NCBI GenBank assembly: GCA_007134725.1
Contig: SLKF01000293.1
Span: 1 to 13,391 of the forward strand
DNA length: 13,391 nt
Reading direction: 5' to 3'
From: Clostridiales bacterium
Lineage (GTDB): Bacteria > Bacillota > Clostridia > Peptostreptococcales > T1SED10-28
Part shown: one piece after another, positions 1 through 5,604 of the stretch
Layout: every line of letters starts with the position of its first letter
How positions within the stretch are numbered: the first letter of the stretch is position 1
Made by a program: the position numbers and the translations under genes
Notes under the pieces: model-generated
What the model saw: the letters and a program-made list of their open reading frames with translations, nothing else
Databases searched by the model: none
Told to the model about the DNA's origin: nothing

Positions 1-17
1 CTAAAAGGGGAGATTCT

Positions 18-362
18 ATGTGGTGGTTTGGAAGATGGGATTCAACAAAGGGCGCTTGGGATATCGATATGAAAACAAGCCAACAATATCGCAAACGAAA
101 AGAAGGTACCAAAGCGATAAAACAGGGGATTTTTGGTCTGTTGATTGTTGCTATAATAGGTTATGGGGCATCTTTGGCAGGAAATAGTTTAGACTTTACC
201 AACGAAAGCGTTTTCACCATGTTTCTTGGGGGATTATTTATGATTATAACGTTTGCAGCCACTGTTATCAGCATATTTTTATTCCTTATGATTCTGATCG
301 GTATTTATTATTTCATCCGTTTCTTTAAGTACTCCGATCAATCACCGAAGAAAGAATCATAG
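18..362 (+). CDS. Small membrane protein of unknown function (114 aa)
   Basis: I do not recognise a family. A Trp-rich N-terminus (WWFGRW, residues 2-7) is followed by a basic stretch (about 20-36) and then hydrophobic segments at about 35-54 and 66-102. The second segment is long enough for two helices. A short charged tail (KYSDQSPKKES) ends the protein. The positive charge before the first helix suggests the N-terminus stays in the cytoplasm. The start is supported by AAAAGGGGA about 6 nt upstream; the in-frame ATG at residue 18 has no ribosome binding site. The gene ends at a strong terminator a few bases downstream, so it closes its transcription unit. Its promoter lies outside the window. 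The call as a real gene is fairly secure; no function can be given. Confidence 0.75.
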   Translation: MWWFGRWDSTKGAWDIDMKTSQQYRKRKEGTKAIKQGIFGLLIVAIIGYGASLAGNSLDFTNESVFTMFLGGLFMIITFAATVISIFLFLMILIGIYYFIRFFKYSDQSPKKES

Positions 363-367
363 TTTCA

Positions 368-392
368 GGGCTGATAGAATCAGCCCTTTTTT
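368..392 (+). terminator. Intrinsic terminator after the small membrane protein
   Basis: A perfect 7-bp stem, GGGCTGA (368-374) and TCAGCCC (380-386), with a TAGAA loop, is followed by six T residues on the plus strand. It overlaps the stop codon of the convergent M20 gene by two bases. On the minus strand the stem is followed by TGAAAC, so it is a poor terminator in that direction. Confidence 0.93.
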
Positions 393-1584
393 ATTTGCAA
401 AAATCCACTGCGGTAAGAGCATAAATCAAGGTCCCGGGCAATACCTCGTTTTTCTTAAGATGCTCATTGTTAGAATGGCCAGTTTCTAAGTCTCCAGGTC
501 CAAATACGATGGTGGGTATTTTAGCGTAACTACTCAACAGTCCCCCGTCGGACCAGGCCGGAAAAGATGTCGTTTCAGGGGTTTTGTTTATAACACTCTT
601 GGTGTTTTTTCTTATTATTGAAATAATGGGATGATTTAAGTCAATTTCCATGGCTTCGTGGACATACCCATGTTTCATGACGCTTTCTTCCATTACGTTA
701 AACGTGCAATCAAACTTCTCGTCTTCTTGTTTAAGCTCTTCAATTATTTTCTCGTAACCCGCTACAACTTCCTCATACTTGACTCCCGGTACCCATCTAC
801 GGTCGATTTTCAGAGTACAATCCCCCGCAACGGTACTGGGTTGAGTGCCTCCTTGAATGGTCCCGTAGTTCATCGATGAGGTGCCGATAATATCGTGGGT
901 CTCATTCAAGATTTTCGGCATCAATTTTTCCTCACAATGTTGAATAAAATTCGAAGCTTTCACGATGGCATTGATCCCCTCGGACTGTTTTCCACCGTGA
1001 ACAGTTTTTCCTCGAAAGTGAACTTCGAACCATTCCAATCCCCGGTGGACCGCACAAAGATCCAGATTTGTGGGTTCTCCCACAATGGCGGCATCCGCTA
1101 TGATTCCTTTCTCAATTAAATCAATGGTCCCTAAACTACCCTCTTCTTCATCGATGACTCCTGCGAAAATGATGTCTCCTTTTAACTTGATCCTTGCTCT
1201 TTTTATGGCAATCATGCTAAAAATCATACATGCCAGAGGACCTTTCATATCCACTACCCCTCGTCCATAAAGGTTGTTTCCTTGGGTTTTAAGGGTGAAA
1301 GGGTCCTCCATATCATAGGGCGGTACCGTATCCGTGTGTCCGGTCAGTAGTAGGGTTTTCCCACCTCCTTGTCCTTTAAGGGTGGCAATAATATTAAATC
1401 TGCCCTTTTCCACTTCAATCAACTCCGAATGAATCCCTTCGATGGTAAAGCTGTGATGGATAAGCTCTGCAATCTCTTTTTCTTGATTTTTCAGACCACT
1501 ATAGCTGGGTCTCGCCACCAAGGCTGCAATATAATCGATGATTTCCTCTTCACTCAAAACGGATTTTAGTTTTTCAAGTTCCAT
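391..1584 (-). CDS. M20-family metallopeptidase, ArgE/DapE type
   Basis: A zinc-dependent amidohydrolase of the M20 family, the group that includes acetylornithine deacetylase and succinyl-diaminopimelate desuccinylase; cytoplasmic, 397 aa as usual for the family. Visible active-site residues are H83 with D85 in LLLTGHTDTVPP, bridging D112 in GRGVVDMKGP, catalytic E146 and metal ligand E147 in VIDEEEGS, E170 in IVGEPT, and H370 in LETGHSNNEH. The lid or dimerisation domain runs from about 180 to 295 and carries the usual His (H196 in GKTVHGG). All metal ligands are present, so the enzyme should be active. The start is fixed by AAAGGAG 7 nt before ATG. It lies 82 bp behind the GNAT gene and may be cotranscribed with it. 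No arginine or lysine biosynthesis genes are adjacent, so the substrate (N-acyl amino acid, dipeptide or other) cannot be named. Confidence 0.93.
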   Translation of the reverse strand: MELEKLKSVLSEEEIIDYIAALVARPSYSGLKNQEKEIAELIHHSFTIEGIHSELIEVEKGRFNIIATLKGQGGGKTLLLTGHTDTVPPYDMEDPFTLKTQGNNLYGRGVVDMKGPLACMIFSMIAIKRARIKLKGDIIFAGVIDEEEGSLGTIDLIEKGIIADAAIVGEPTNLDLCAVHRGLEWFEVHFRGKTVHGGKQSEGINAIVKASNFIQHCEEKLMPKILNETHDIIGTSSMNYGTIQGGTQPSTVAGDCTLKIDRRWVPGVKYEEVVAGYEKIIEELKQEDEKFDCTFNVMEESVMKHGYVHEAMEIDLNHPIISIIRKNTKSVINKTPETTSFPAWSDGGLLSSYAKIPTIVFGPGDLETGHSNNEHLKKNEVLPGTLIYALTAVDFCK

Positions 1585-1666
1585 ACTCCATCTCCTTTAT
1601 GGTTTTTATAACACTTTATGCCTGTAAACAGCATAGTATTTTTTCCATAATATTTTTATTATCCTC

Positions 1667-2044
1667 TTATTTCGGAATCCACATCGATTGTTCATTATCC
1701 TTAAACCCGCATTTCTCATAAAATTCCCGGTTACCATTCGTGTAGGTCAGAAAAAAATAGGTGCCCTTATATTTTTGCAAAAGTTTCTCCATCATTTTTT
1801 TAGCAATTCCTTTTCCTTGAAATGTGGGTTTTACAACTACATCATAAATACCTGTGTAAAAGTAATCATCTGAGATTGCCCGGGCGAATCCTACCAATTG
1901 GTTATCGCTGTAAGCTAATACATAATAAGAATTCTGAAAAGCTTTTACTATTACATTTTCATCTTTTTTCCAACCGACACTCTTAAATACTCCTATCAGT
2001 TCCTCACCACAAACAGGGGTATTTACACGATAATCAATATTCAT
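1667..2044 (-). CDS. GNAT-family N-acetyltransferase (125 aa)
   Basis: Small acetyl-CoA-dependent acyltransferase. The acetyl-CoA binding motif A is clear at residues 68-88, with the pyrophosphate loop Q76-G-K-G-I-A81 at the start of the helix. The C-terminal FYEKCGF (108-114) is the usual GNAT motif B region. I chose the ATG at 2044, which has GGGAG 7 nt upstream. The frame stays open to a GTG at 2104, but that start has AAGG too close to it and would add 20 residues that do not look like the family. A 19-bp dyad lies about 120 bp upstream. The substrate is unknown; such short GNATs act on amines, antibiotics or protein N-termini. Confidence 0.88.
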   Translation of the reverse strand: MNIDYRVNTPVCGEELIGVFKSVGWKKDENVIVKAFQNSYYVLAYSDNQLVGFARAISDDYFYTGIYDVVVKPTFQGKGIAKKMMEKLLQKYKGTYFFLTYTNGNREFYEKCGFKDNEQSMWIPK

Positions 2045-2166
2045 AATACCACTCCCTTCAATAGTAAACTGATTTCCTAGCCTTACAAATCTTTTATATT
2101 CCACACCTTAATTAATTCAATTTTCAATTCAAAAACTCCTTTATTCGAGAATTTATTTTTCTTGCC

Positions 2167-2185
2167 GGTAATAATATTTATTACC
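2167..2185. promoter_or_regulatory. 19-bp perfect dyad, candidate operator for the GNAT gene
   Basis: GGTAATAA - TAT - TTATTACC is a perfect 8-bp inverted repeat with a 3-bp spacer. This geometry fits a dimeric repressor site better than a terminator, because no T-tract follows and the arms are AT-rich. It sits about 120 bp upstream of the GNAT start. The regulator is unknown. Confidence 0.4.
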
Positions 2186-2241
2186 TCTATCAATATCCTA
2201 AGCTAAGTGTAGTGATCACAGAATTTTCAACCAATTACTAT

Positions 2242-2313
2242 CCACCTAAAGACCGAGAGTAAAACTCCCTTAAGGAGGATTTCAAAAGCGTCTCTAGGCG
2301 GTTATTTTGATTT
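2242..2313 (+). other. Long imperfect hairpin with T-rich tail (structured RNA or terminator-like)
   Basis: Arms CCACCTAAAGAC (2242-2253) and GTCTCTAGGCGG (2290-2301) pair at 10 of 12 positions, with only A-C mismatches. Inside them is a smaller hairpin around CTCC-CTTAA-GGAG (2265-2277). The right arm is followed by a T-rich run (TTATTTTGATTTT). The end of the right arm plus tail resembles the right half of the terminator at 2719-2732 (both contain GCGGTTATTTT). No plus-strand gene ends just upstream, so this may end a small RNA or be one half of a repeat pair around the small ORF. Confidence 0.4.
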
Positions 2314-2324
2314 TCAATTTATCC

Positions 2325-2330
2325 TATAAT
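2325..2330 (+). promoter_or_regulatory. Candidate -10 box for the small ORF at 2386
   Basis: A perfect TATAAT lies 55 bp before the GTG start. The -35 region is weak (TTATTT with a 17-bp spacer) and overlaps the T-rich tail of the upstream hairpin. Confidence 0.4.
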
Positions 2331-2385
2331 AAAGACAAGTTCAAAGTAGTACATAGAGCTAATAAATCGAAAGGAGAGGATTGCA

Positions 2386-2649
2386 GTGGAAAACTTTTTA
2401 GAAATGAACAGATTGGACACCATCGTAGCAAAAATCGATCACGTAAAGGAGGGAAAACACATGGAAAAAACATTAACCTTACAAAATGAAACTTTTGTTG
2501 TAACCATTGATGAAAAAAGCAACAACAAACTTACTTTAATCTTCAATAAACCCAAGGACAAAATTGCTCAAATTTTACGTCATCGAGAAGTAGAAAAAGA
2601 TATCCAAAAAGCTAAGGAGCAATTTTACTATGGCAATTTTATCGGATAG
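2386..2649 (+). CDS. Hypothetical small protein (87 aa, or 62 aa from an internal start)
   Basis: I do not recognise this protein. The GTG start at 2386 is preceded by AAAGGAGAGG, and an in-frame ATG at 2461 (codon 26) has an equally good AAAGGAGGG 7 nt upstream. Either or both may be used, giving 87 or 62 residues. From residue 26 the sequence looks like short beta strands (TLTLQNETFVVTI, NKLTLIF) followed by a charged helix (about 57-80) and a YYGNFIG tail. There is no signal peptide or membrane segment. A TATAAT lies upstream and a strong terminator downstream, so it is probably a single-gene unit. Function unknown. Confidence 0.6.
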   Translation: MENFLEMNRLDTIVAKIDHVKEGKHMEKTLTLQNETFVVTIDEKSNNKLTLIFNKPKDKIAQILRHREVEKDIQKAKEQFYYGNFIG

Positions 2650-2679
2650 AAAACCTAACAATAAAATAACCCGAATAAA

Positions 2680-2733
2680 AAAATAACCGCCTTTTAGGTC
2701 TGTAAACAGAACCTAGATGCGGTTATTTTATTT
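2680..2733. terminator. Bidirectional intrinsic terminator after the small ORF
   Basis: Outer arms AAAATAACCGC (2680-2690) and GCGGTTATTTT (2719-2729) are perfectly complementary. An inner stem, AGGTCTGT paired with ACAGAACCT, has one bulge. T-rich stretches lie outside the stem on both strands, so it can end the plus-strand small ORF. On the minus strand it lies beyond the repeat-protein gene and may end that sigma-factor operon. Confidence 0.85.
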
Positions 2734-2845
2734 TGTACAACTAATTTTTACCATAAATTTACTTCAGTTATGCTTAATAGTAATGAACCCTTAAACTTTA
2801 GAAAACTAACGCTTAACTTGCTTCAGCCATTATTCAGTTTGCAAT

Positions 2846-2889
2846 AACTATAAGATCTTACATTACTACTATAAGTTTACCTTATAGTT
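2846..2889. repeat. Three short arms able to form competing hairpins at the end of the repeat-protein gene
   Basis: AACTATAAG (2846-2854), ACTATAAG (2868-2875) and CTTATAGTT (2881-2889) are present. The last arm can pair with the middle one (8 bp, 5-nt loop) or with the first one (9 bp). The structure overlaps the stop codon of the minus-strand gene starting at 4072. No T-tract follows closely, so it is not a typical terminator. Confidence 0.4.
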
Positions 2890-4072
2890 CCAGCACACCC
2901 ATATTTGTAATTTTTGTATACTCAGGCTCTTCACCTTTTTCCGCTTTTTCTTCTTTTGCATTAAAGACACCATAATTTTCCGTGATTTTTTGACTGAGGA
3001 TTCCATAAATCTCTTTTGAGCATTGAATTTTACCGTAATTCTTAATTTTTTTAATGCCCTCTTCTATTTGTTCTCCCGTTAGTTCTTCTTTAAATTCCAA
3101 CACCCCATAGTTTTCAATTTCAATATTTACTCTTCCCTTCAGATAGTTTGAATCCACAACCAGATTCGAATAGTTTTCCCTGGTTTCCGGATTAAAGGTT
3201 CTAACCTCCATATCTCCGGCGAACTCCAGATAAGCTTGTCTTTCTCCTTCCGGTACATAAAGTTCTTTCCCTTTAATATCTTTAATACGTCCTTGAATTT
3301 TTTCAAAAGGAAGGTCAATTTTTAATTTGTATTTAACAAATATTCTTCGATCAGTAAACGTCGAAAGATTCTCATCACTAATCGTAAGCTTCTCATAATA
3401 ATCATAACCTTCAGGAACAATGGTCTTTGCCACCTCCGTATAGTTCTCAATTCTCGGAGCAATCCATCGCAAGTTGTTTTTCGTTGTAATGAGCTCCTTA
3501 AGAATAACCATTTTTTCAATCTTTTCTTCAACCAGTGGTTGATCTACTGCACCTAAAATTCTTAATGAAGACAGAACAATTTTGCTTTGATCCTTTAAAC
3601 CAAAAAGATTTTCTTCCTGTAGATTGAAATCTCCTTTCAGATAAACAAACCCTTCAGGATAGGTTAACACTTCTCCGTTGATTTTCAGACGGTCACTTAA
3701 TACCCCATAAACTTTTTCCGGTGCAATCATCTGTCCGTTTAGTAGGATTCCCTCAATTTTACCCAGTAGGTCCGGTGGAATTTCTTCAATCAAAATACTG
3801 CCGTTAAGAATAAAAAATATTTCCTTCTCCGAATCTTCAAGATAACTTTTTTTAATTTCCAGTTCTCCATTTCTGATTACCACTCCGATGTCTTTCGATC
3901 CGTCGATCACAGCCTGATCTCCGATATTTTCCATTTCAATATGAGCTATTTTTTCAGTTTGATCCTTCCCGGTAATTAGCAGTCCGATATTTTCCAACTT
4001 ATGAATTTCTTCCAAGGCCTCGTTATTTGCTTTTACTAAATTTAATACGCCGATATTTTGATAAATTTTCAT
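2882..4072 (-). CDS. Soluble repeat-rich protein encoded behind an ECF sigma factor (396 aa)
   Basis: No family recognised. The protein is built of short beta-prone units with an N/I-x-G-V/I-L core: QNIGVLNL and ENIGLLIT near the N-terminus, a middle part with 'NGSILI', 'YGVLSDRLKINGEVL' and 'EGFVYLKGDF' strands, and at the C-terminus ENYGVLEF (about 320), KNYGKIQC (344), EIYGILSQ (354), ENYGVFNA (365) and TNMGVLEL (389). This pattern suggests a beta-solenoid or bactofilin-like fold. There is no signal peptide, membrane helix or zinc-binding anti-sigma motif. The ATG at 4072 has AAGGAG 9 nt upstream; an ATG at 4105 has no ribosome binding site. It lies 107 bp behind the ECF sigma gene on the same strand, where an anti-sigma factor or target gene usually sits. 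Its role as sigma partner or target is inference. Confidence 0.7.
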   Translation of the reverse strand: MKIYQNIGVLNLVKANNEALEEIHKLENIGLLITGKDQTEKIAHIEMENIGDQAVIDGSKDIGVVIRNGELEIKKSYLEDSEKEIFFILNGSILIEEIPPDLLGKIEGILLNGQMIAPEKVYGVLSDRLKINGEVLTYPEGFVYLKGDFNLQEENLFGLKDQSKIVLSSLRILGAVDQPLVEEKIEKMVILKELITTKNNLRWIAPRIENYTEVAKTIVPEGYDYYEKLTISDENLSTFTDRRIFVKYKLKIDLPFEKIQGRIKDIKGKELYVPEGERQAYLEFAGDMEVRTFNPETRENYSNLVVDSNYLKGRVNIEIENYGVLEFKEELTGEQIEEGIKKIKNYGKIQCSKEIYGILSQKITENYGVFNAKEEKAEKGEEPEYTKITNMGVLEL

Positions 4073-4179
4073 TTTTAATCGCTCCTTTTTTATTATTTTT
4101 TTCATTTTTTTAATTTACGACTCAATCAATTGTTATTCTGATTTGCTTTTAATGGATTTATCCTTCCTTCTTAATGGTT

Positions 4180-4674
4180 CTAAATTTTTTTCTCTTTAAT
4201 CAACAGGGTTTGCACCTTAGCGAGGCGGGATCGAAGGGTTGAAGGGTTTATCCCGAGAATTTCTGATATTTCCCGTGTGTTATAATCTAGAAAATACCGA
4301 TAAATAACCAAAGTCTTTAAGTCTTTTGGCAGTTTTCCCAATACTTCTTTTACCTCCATTCTTTCAAGCACTTTTTTTTCAAGGGAAGGGTTTCCCATAG
4401 GGTCCGAAAGGGTTTCCAGCATTTGTTGGTTGAAGGGTACCCGTTGAAAACATTTAGATCTTCGATACTGATCAATAAACTGATTTTTAATGGCGGTAAA
4501 AAACCATCCCTTAATCTGTTCTGCTTCCATAACCTCAAAGAGTCCCAGATGGTGAATGGCTTTTACATAAGTTTGCTGTACCAAATCCTCCGCCTCTTCC
4601 CTATGACGGGTAAGACTTAGAGCAAATCGAAAAAAATCCTCTCCCTGATGATGGTATATTTCAAACAGTTTCAT
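4180..4674 (-). CDS. ECF-type RNA polymerase sigma factor (164 aa)
   Basis: An extracytoplasmic-function sigma-70 factor that directs RNA polymerase to a small regulon. Region 2 spans about 7-75, with EAEDLVQQTYVKAI (27-40) for core binding and IKGWFFTAIKNQFIDQYRR (54-72) for -10 recognition. Region 4 spans about 105-158, with the helix-turn-helix at 133-155 (TREISEILGINPSTLRSRL). Region 3 is absent and the length is normal for the group. The start has AAAGGGAG 7 nt upstream. The gene heads a probable two-gene unit with the repeat protein. No transmembrane anti-sigma factor is next to it, which is unusual. Confidence 0.92.
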   Translation of the reverse strand: MKLFEIYHHQGEDFFRFALSLTRHREEAEDLVQQTYVKAIHHLGLFEVMEAEQIKGWFFTAIKNQFIDQYRRSKCFQRVPFNQQMLETLSDPMGNPSLEKKVLERMEVKEVLGKLPKDLKTLVIYRYFLDYNTREISEILGINPSTLRSRLAKVQTLLIKEKKI

Positions 4675-4712
4675 AGTCCATCTCCCTTTCTTCTAAATAA
4701 CCCCTCATCTAT

Positions 4713-4739
4713 TAAACGAATGATATGTAAAAAGTGTCC
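4713..4739 (-). promoter_or_regulatory. Candidate promoter of the ECF sigma gene, possibly self-recognised
   Basis: Read on the minus strand, GGACAC (4734-4739), a 15-bp spacer and CGTTTA (4713-4718) resemble an ECF-type promoter (GGAAC-like -35, CGT-like -10). A vegetative reading, TTGGAC plus TTTAAT with a 19-bp spacer, overlaps it and is also weak. The choice between them is not secure. Confidence 0.3.
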
Positions 4740-4748
4740 AAGAAAAAC

Positions 4749-4778
4749 AAAAAAATTGCGACACCCATAGATGCCGCA
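4749..4778 (-). terminator. Intrinsic terminator between the Sec-peroxiredoxin and sigma units
   Basis: On the minus strand, TGCGGCA (4772-4778) pairs with TGTCGCA (4757-4763), with one G-U pair and an 8-nt loop. After one A come seven T residues. It lies downstream of the peroxiredoxin gene and just before the sigma-factor promoter region, so it separates the two units. Confidence 0.85.
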
Positions 4779-4796
4779 GTATGTATTACTCAGAGA

Positions 4797-4825
4797 GAGG
4801 ACAGAGGGACGGAGTAATTGTCCTC
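4797..4825 (-). repeat. 29-bp palindromic repeat, copy A
   Basis: One of three copies in the window. On the plus strand it reads GAGGACA, a 15-nt loop GAGGGACGGAGTAAT, then TGTCCTC. The stem here extends to 11 bp. Orientation is opposite to copies B and C. It sits 17 bp past the stop of the peroxiredoxin gene. The layout resembles a REP-type (RAYT-mobilised) palindrome; no transposase is in the window. Confidence 0.8.
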
Positions 4826-4842
4826 TCTCCATTAATTTGTTA

Positions 4843-5301
4843 CTAATTCTCTATCAACCCCAAAATTTCTTGGTTTTCGGGAATATCCTTCATGGAATGC
4901 CCATAGTGAATATAGCGTAGAACTCCTTCTTTATTAATAATCATTTGTGCGGGCATGCGGCCTAATTTAAAAATTTTCATCTCCTGTCCGTAAAGATTTA
5001 ATACCTCGCCATTTGGATCCGGCAGTCCATAAAATTTGAAGTTGTGTTCTTCAAAATAGCTTTTGAACTTTCCCTGTTTCTCCGGTCCAACAGCCACAAT
5101 TACGGTATCTTTTTCTTGAAACTTGTCATAGTCTTGATGCAACTGCATCATATGCTTTTGGCAGAAGGGTCACATAAACCCTCTATTCAGTACCAATAAT
5201 ACATTTTTTTCTCCCTTAAAGTCGGAAAGTTTAAAGCTTTTTCCTTGATAGTCTTCCAACTCAAAATCCAGTGCAGTTTTATTAATCTCAACTTTACCCA
5301 T
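4843..5301 (-). CDS. Selenocysteine-containing peroxiredoxin-like protein (AhpC/TSA fold, UxxC; 152 aa)
   Basis: A thioredoxin-fold peroxidase or disulfide-type oxidoreductase, cytoplasmic, likely reducing peroxides. The frame opens at ATG 5301 with AGGAGG 6 nt upstream and runs through one in-frame TGA (5170-5172, codon 44) to the stop at 4843. Around the TGA the sequence is VLNRGFM-U-PFCQKHMMQL. AhpC/TSA relatives have RGF-x-C-PFC here, so the TGA replaces the redox-active cysteine and C47 is the resolving partner in a UxxC motif. A SECIS-like hairpin follows at a suitable distance. The domain then continues normally (VIVAVGPEK, YGLPDPNGEV, RMPAQMIINKEGVLRYIHYG). The length of 152 aa fits the family, whereas the ATG at residue 51 would leave a protein without an active site. 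No other frame damage is seen, which argues against a pseudogene. It forms a single-gene unit bracketed by inverted palindromic repeats. UxxC selenoperoxiredoxins are known in amino-acid-fermenting Clostridia. Confidence 0.9.
5127..5154 (-). promoter_or_regulatory. Bacterial SECIS-like hairpin of the selenoprotein mRNA
   Basis: Inside the coding sequence, on the minus strand, GATGC and GCATC form a 5-bp stem around an AGTT loop (the loop contains the expected G-U). An outer CATA/TATG stem is separated by an asymmetric internal bulge. The loop G lies 27 nt after the UGA, within the 16-37 nt range known for SelB-recognised bacterial SECIS elements. Confidence 0.75.
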
Positions 5302-5387
5302 ATTTTTCCTCCTAATAATTTTTCTCTTTACAGATACTCAAATAGTTTTTCGCTTTTACAACTAATTTAAAATCCACCTTTGCTATA

Positions 5388-5433
5388 TATACACAATTAT
5401 AGTTTTTATACCCAATTTTGTACTATATACCCA
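5388..5433 (-). promoter_or_regulatory. Candidate promoter with three 19-bp-phased boxes upstream of the Sec-peroxiredoxin
   Basis: On the plus strand TATACACA (5388), TATACCCA (5407) and TATACCCA (5426) start exactly 19 bp apart. On the minus strand a TATAAT (5396-5401) lies between the first two boxes, with a weak -35 (AGTACA, 17-bp spacer) overlapping the third box region. GTACT/AGTAC arms also flank the third box. The arrangement suggests an operator array over a promoter about 95 bp before the start codon. Confidence 0.4.
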
Positions 5434-5556
5434 GTACTCTAGAATCAATTCAACAACATTACCAGAAAATCCTCAGCAGATTGATACAGTGAACAAACAA
5501 TATTCCGTGCAATTAGCGGTTAAAAAATTAGTACTTTCCTCCGACAGTTGCGTTGA

Positions 5557-5585
5557 GAAGACAATTACTCCGTCCCTCTGTCCTC
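5557..5585 (+). repeat. 29-bp palindromic repeat, copy B
   Basis: On the plus strand it reads GAAGACA, loop ATTACTCCGTCCCTC, then TGTCCTC. The loop is the exact complement of that in copy A. The stem keeps seven pairs because its one difference gives a G-U pair on the minus-strand transcript. A partial extra unit (CCCTCAGTCC) follows. It lies 19 bp past the stop of the DUF2812 gene. Confidence 0.8.
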
Positions 5586-5604
5586 CCTCAGTCCGCTTTA
5601 TTTA

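Larger units (their letters stand above)
2045..2385. other. 341-bp intergenic region between divergent genes
   Basis: Lies between the GNAT gene (minus) and the small ORF (plus). It holds a 19-bp dyad (2167-2185), a GTGATCAC palindrome (2212-2219), a long imperfect hairpin (2242-2301) and a TATAAT box (2325-2330). No convincing additional ORF was seen. Confidence 0.6.
5302..5604. other. 303-bp intergenic region upstream of the Sec-peroxiredoxin
   Basis: Contains the peroxiredoxin promoter region with three 19-bp-phased boxes (5388-5433), then about 120 bp with no recognisable feature, and repeat copy B (5557-5585) next to the end of the DUF2812 gene. No ORF of note. Confidence 0.6.

Noticed and set aside
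658..1569. Several plus-strand ORFs across the M20 gene
   Set aside because: They lie antisense to a well-conserved enzyme, lack ribosome binding sites and have no recognisable protein features.
2045..2104. GTG at 2104 as start of the GNAT gene
   Set aside because: AAGG is too close to the GTG; the ATG at 2044 has GGGAG at 7 nt and gives a normal family N-terminus.
2242..2301. A known riboswitch in the hairpin upstream of the small ORF
   Set aside because: I could not match it to T-box, cyclic-di-GMP, guanidine, fluoride or other common aptamer signatures, and the likely promoter lies downstream of it.
4073..4105. Upstream ATG at 4105 as start of the repeat protein
   Set aside because: No ribosome binding site; the ATG at 4072 has AAGGAG at good spacing.
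4843..5151. A 102-residue peroxiredoxin fragment starting at ATG 5151
   Set aside because: It has no ribosome binding site at that ATG and lacks the active-site segment; the upstream frame with a good ribosome binding site continues through a UGA at the redox position.
5170..5172. The UGA as a nonsense mutation making a pseudogene
   Set aside because: The codon falls exactly on the redox cysteine, the rest of the frame is intact, and a SECIS-like hairpin follows.
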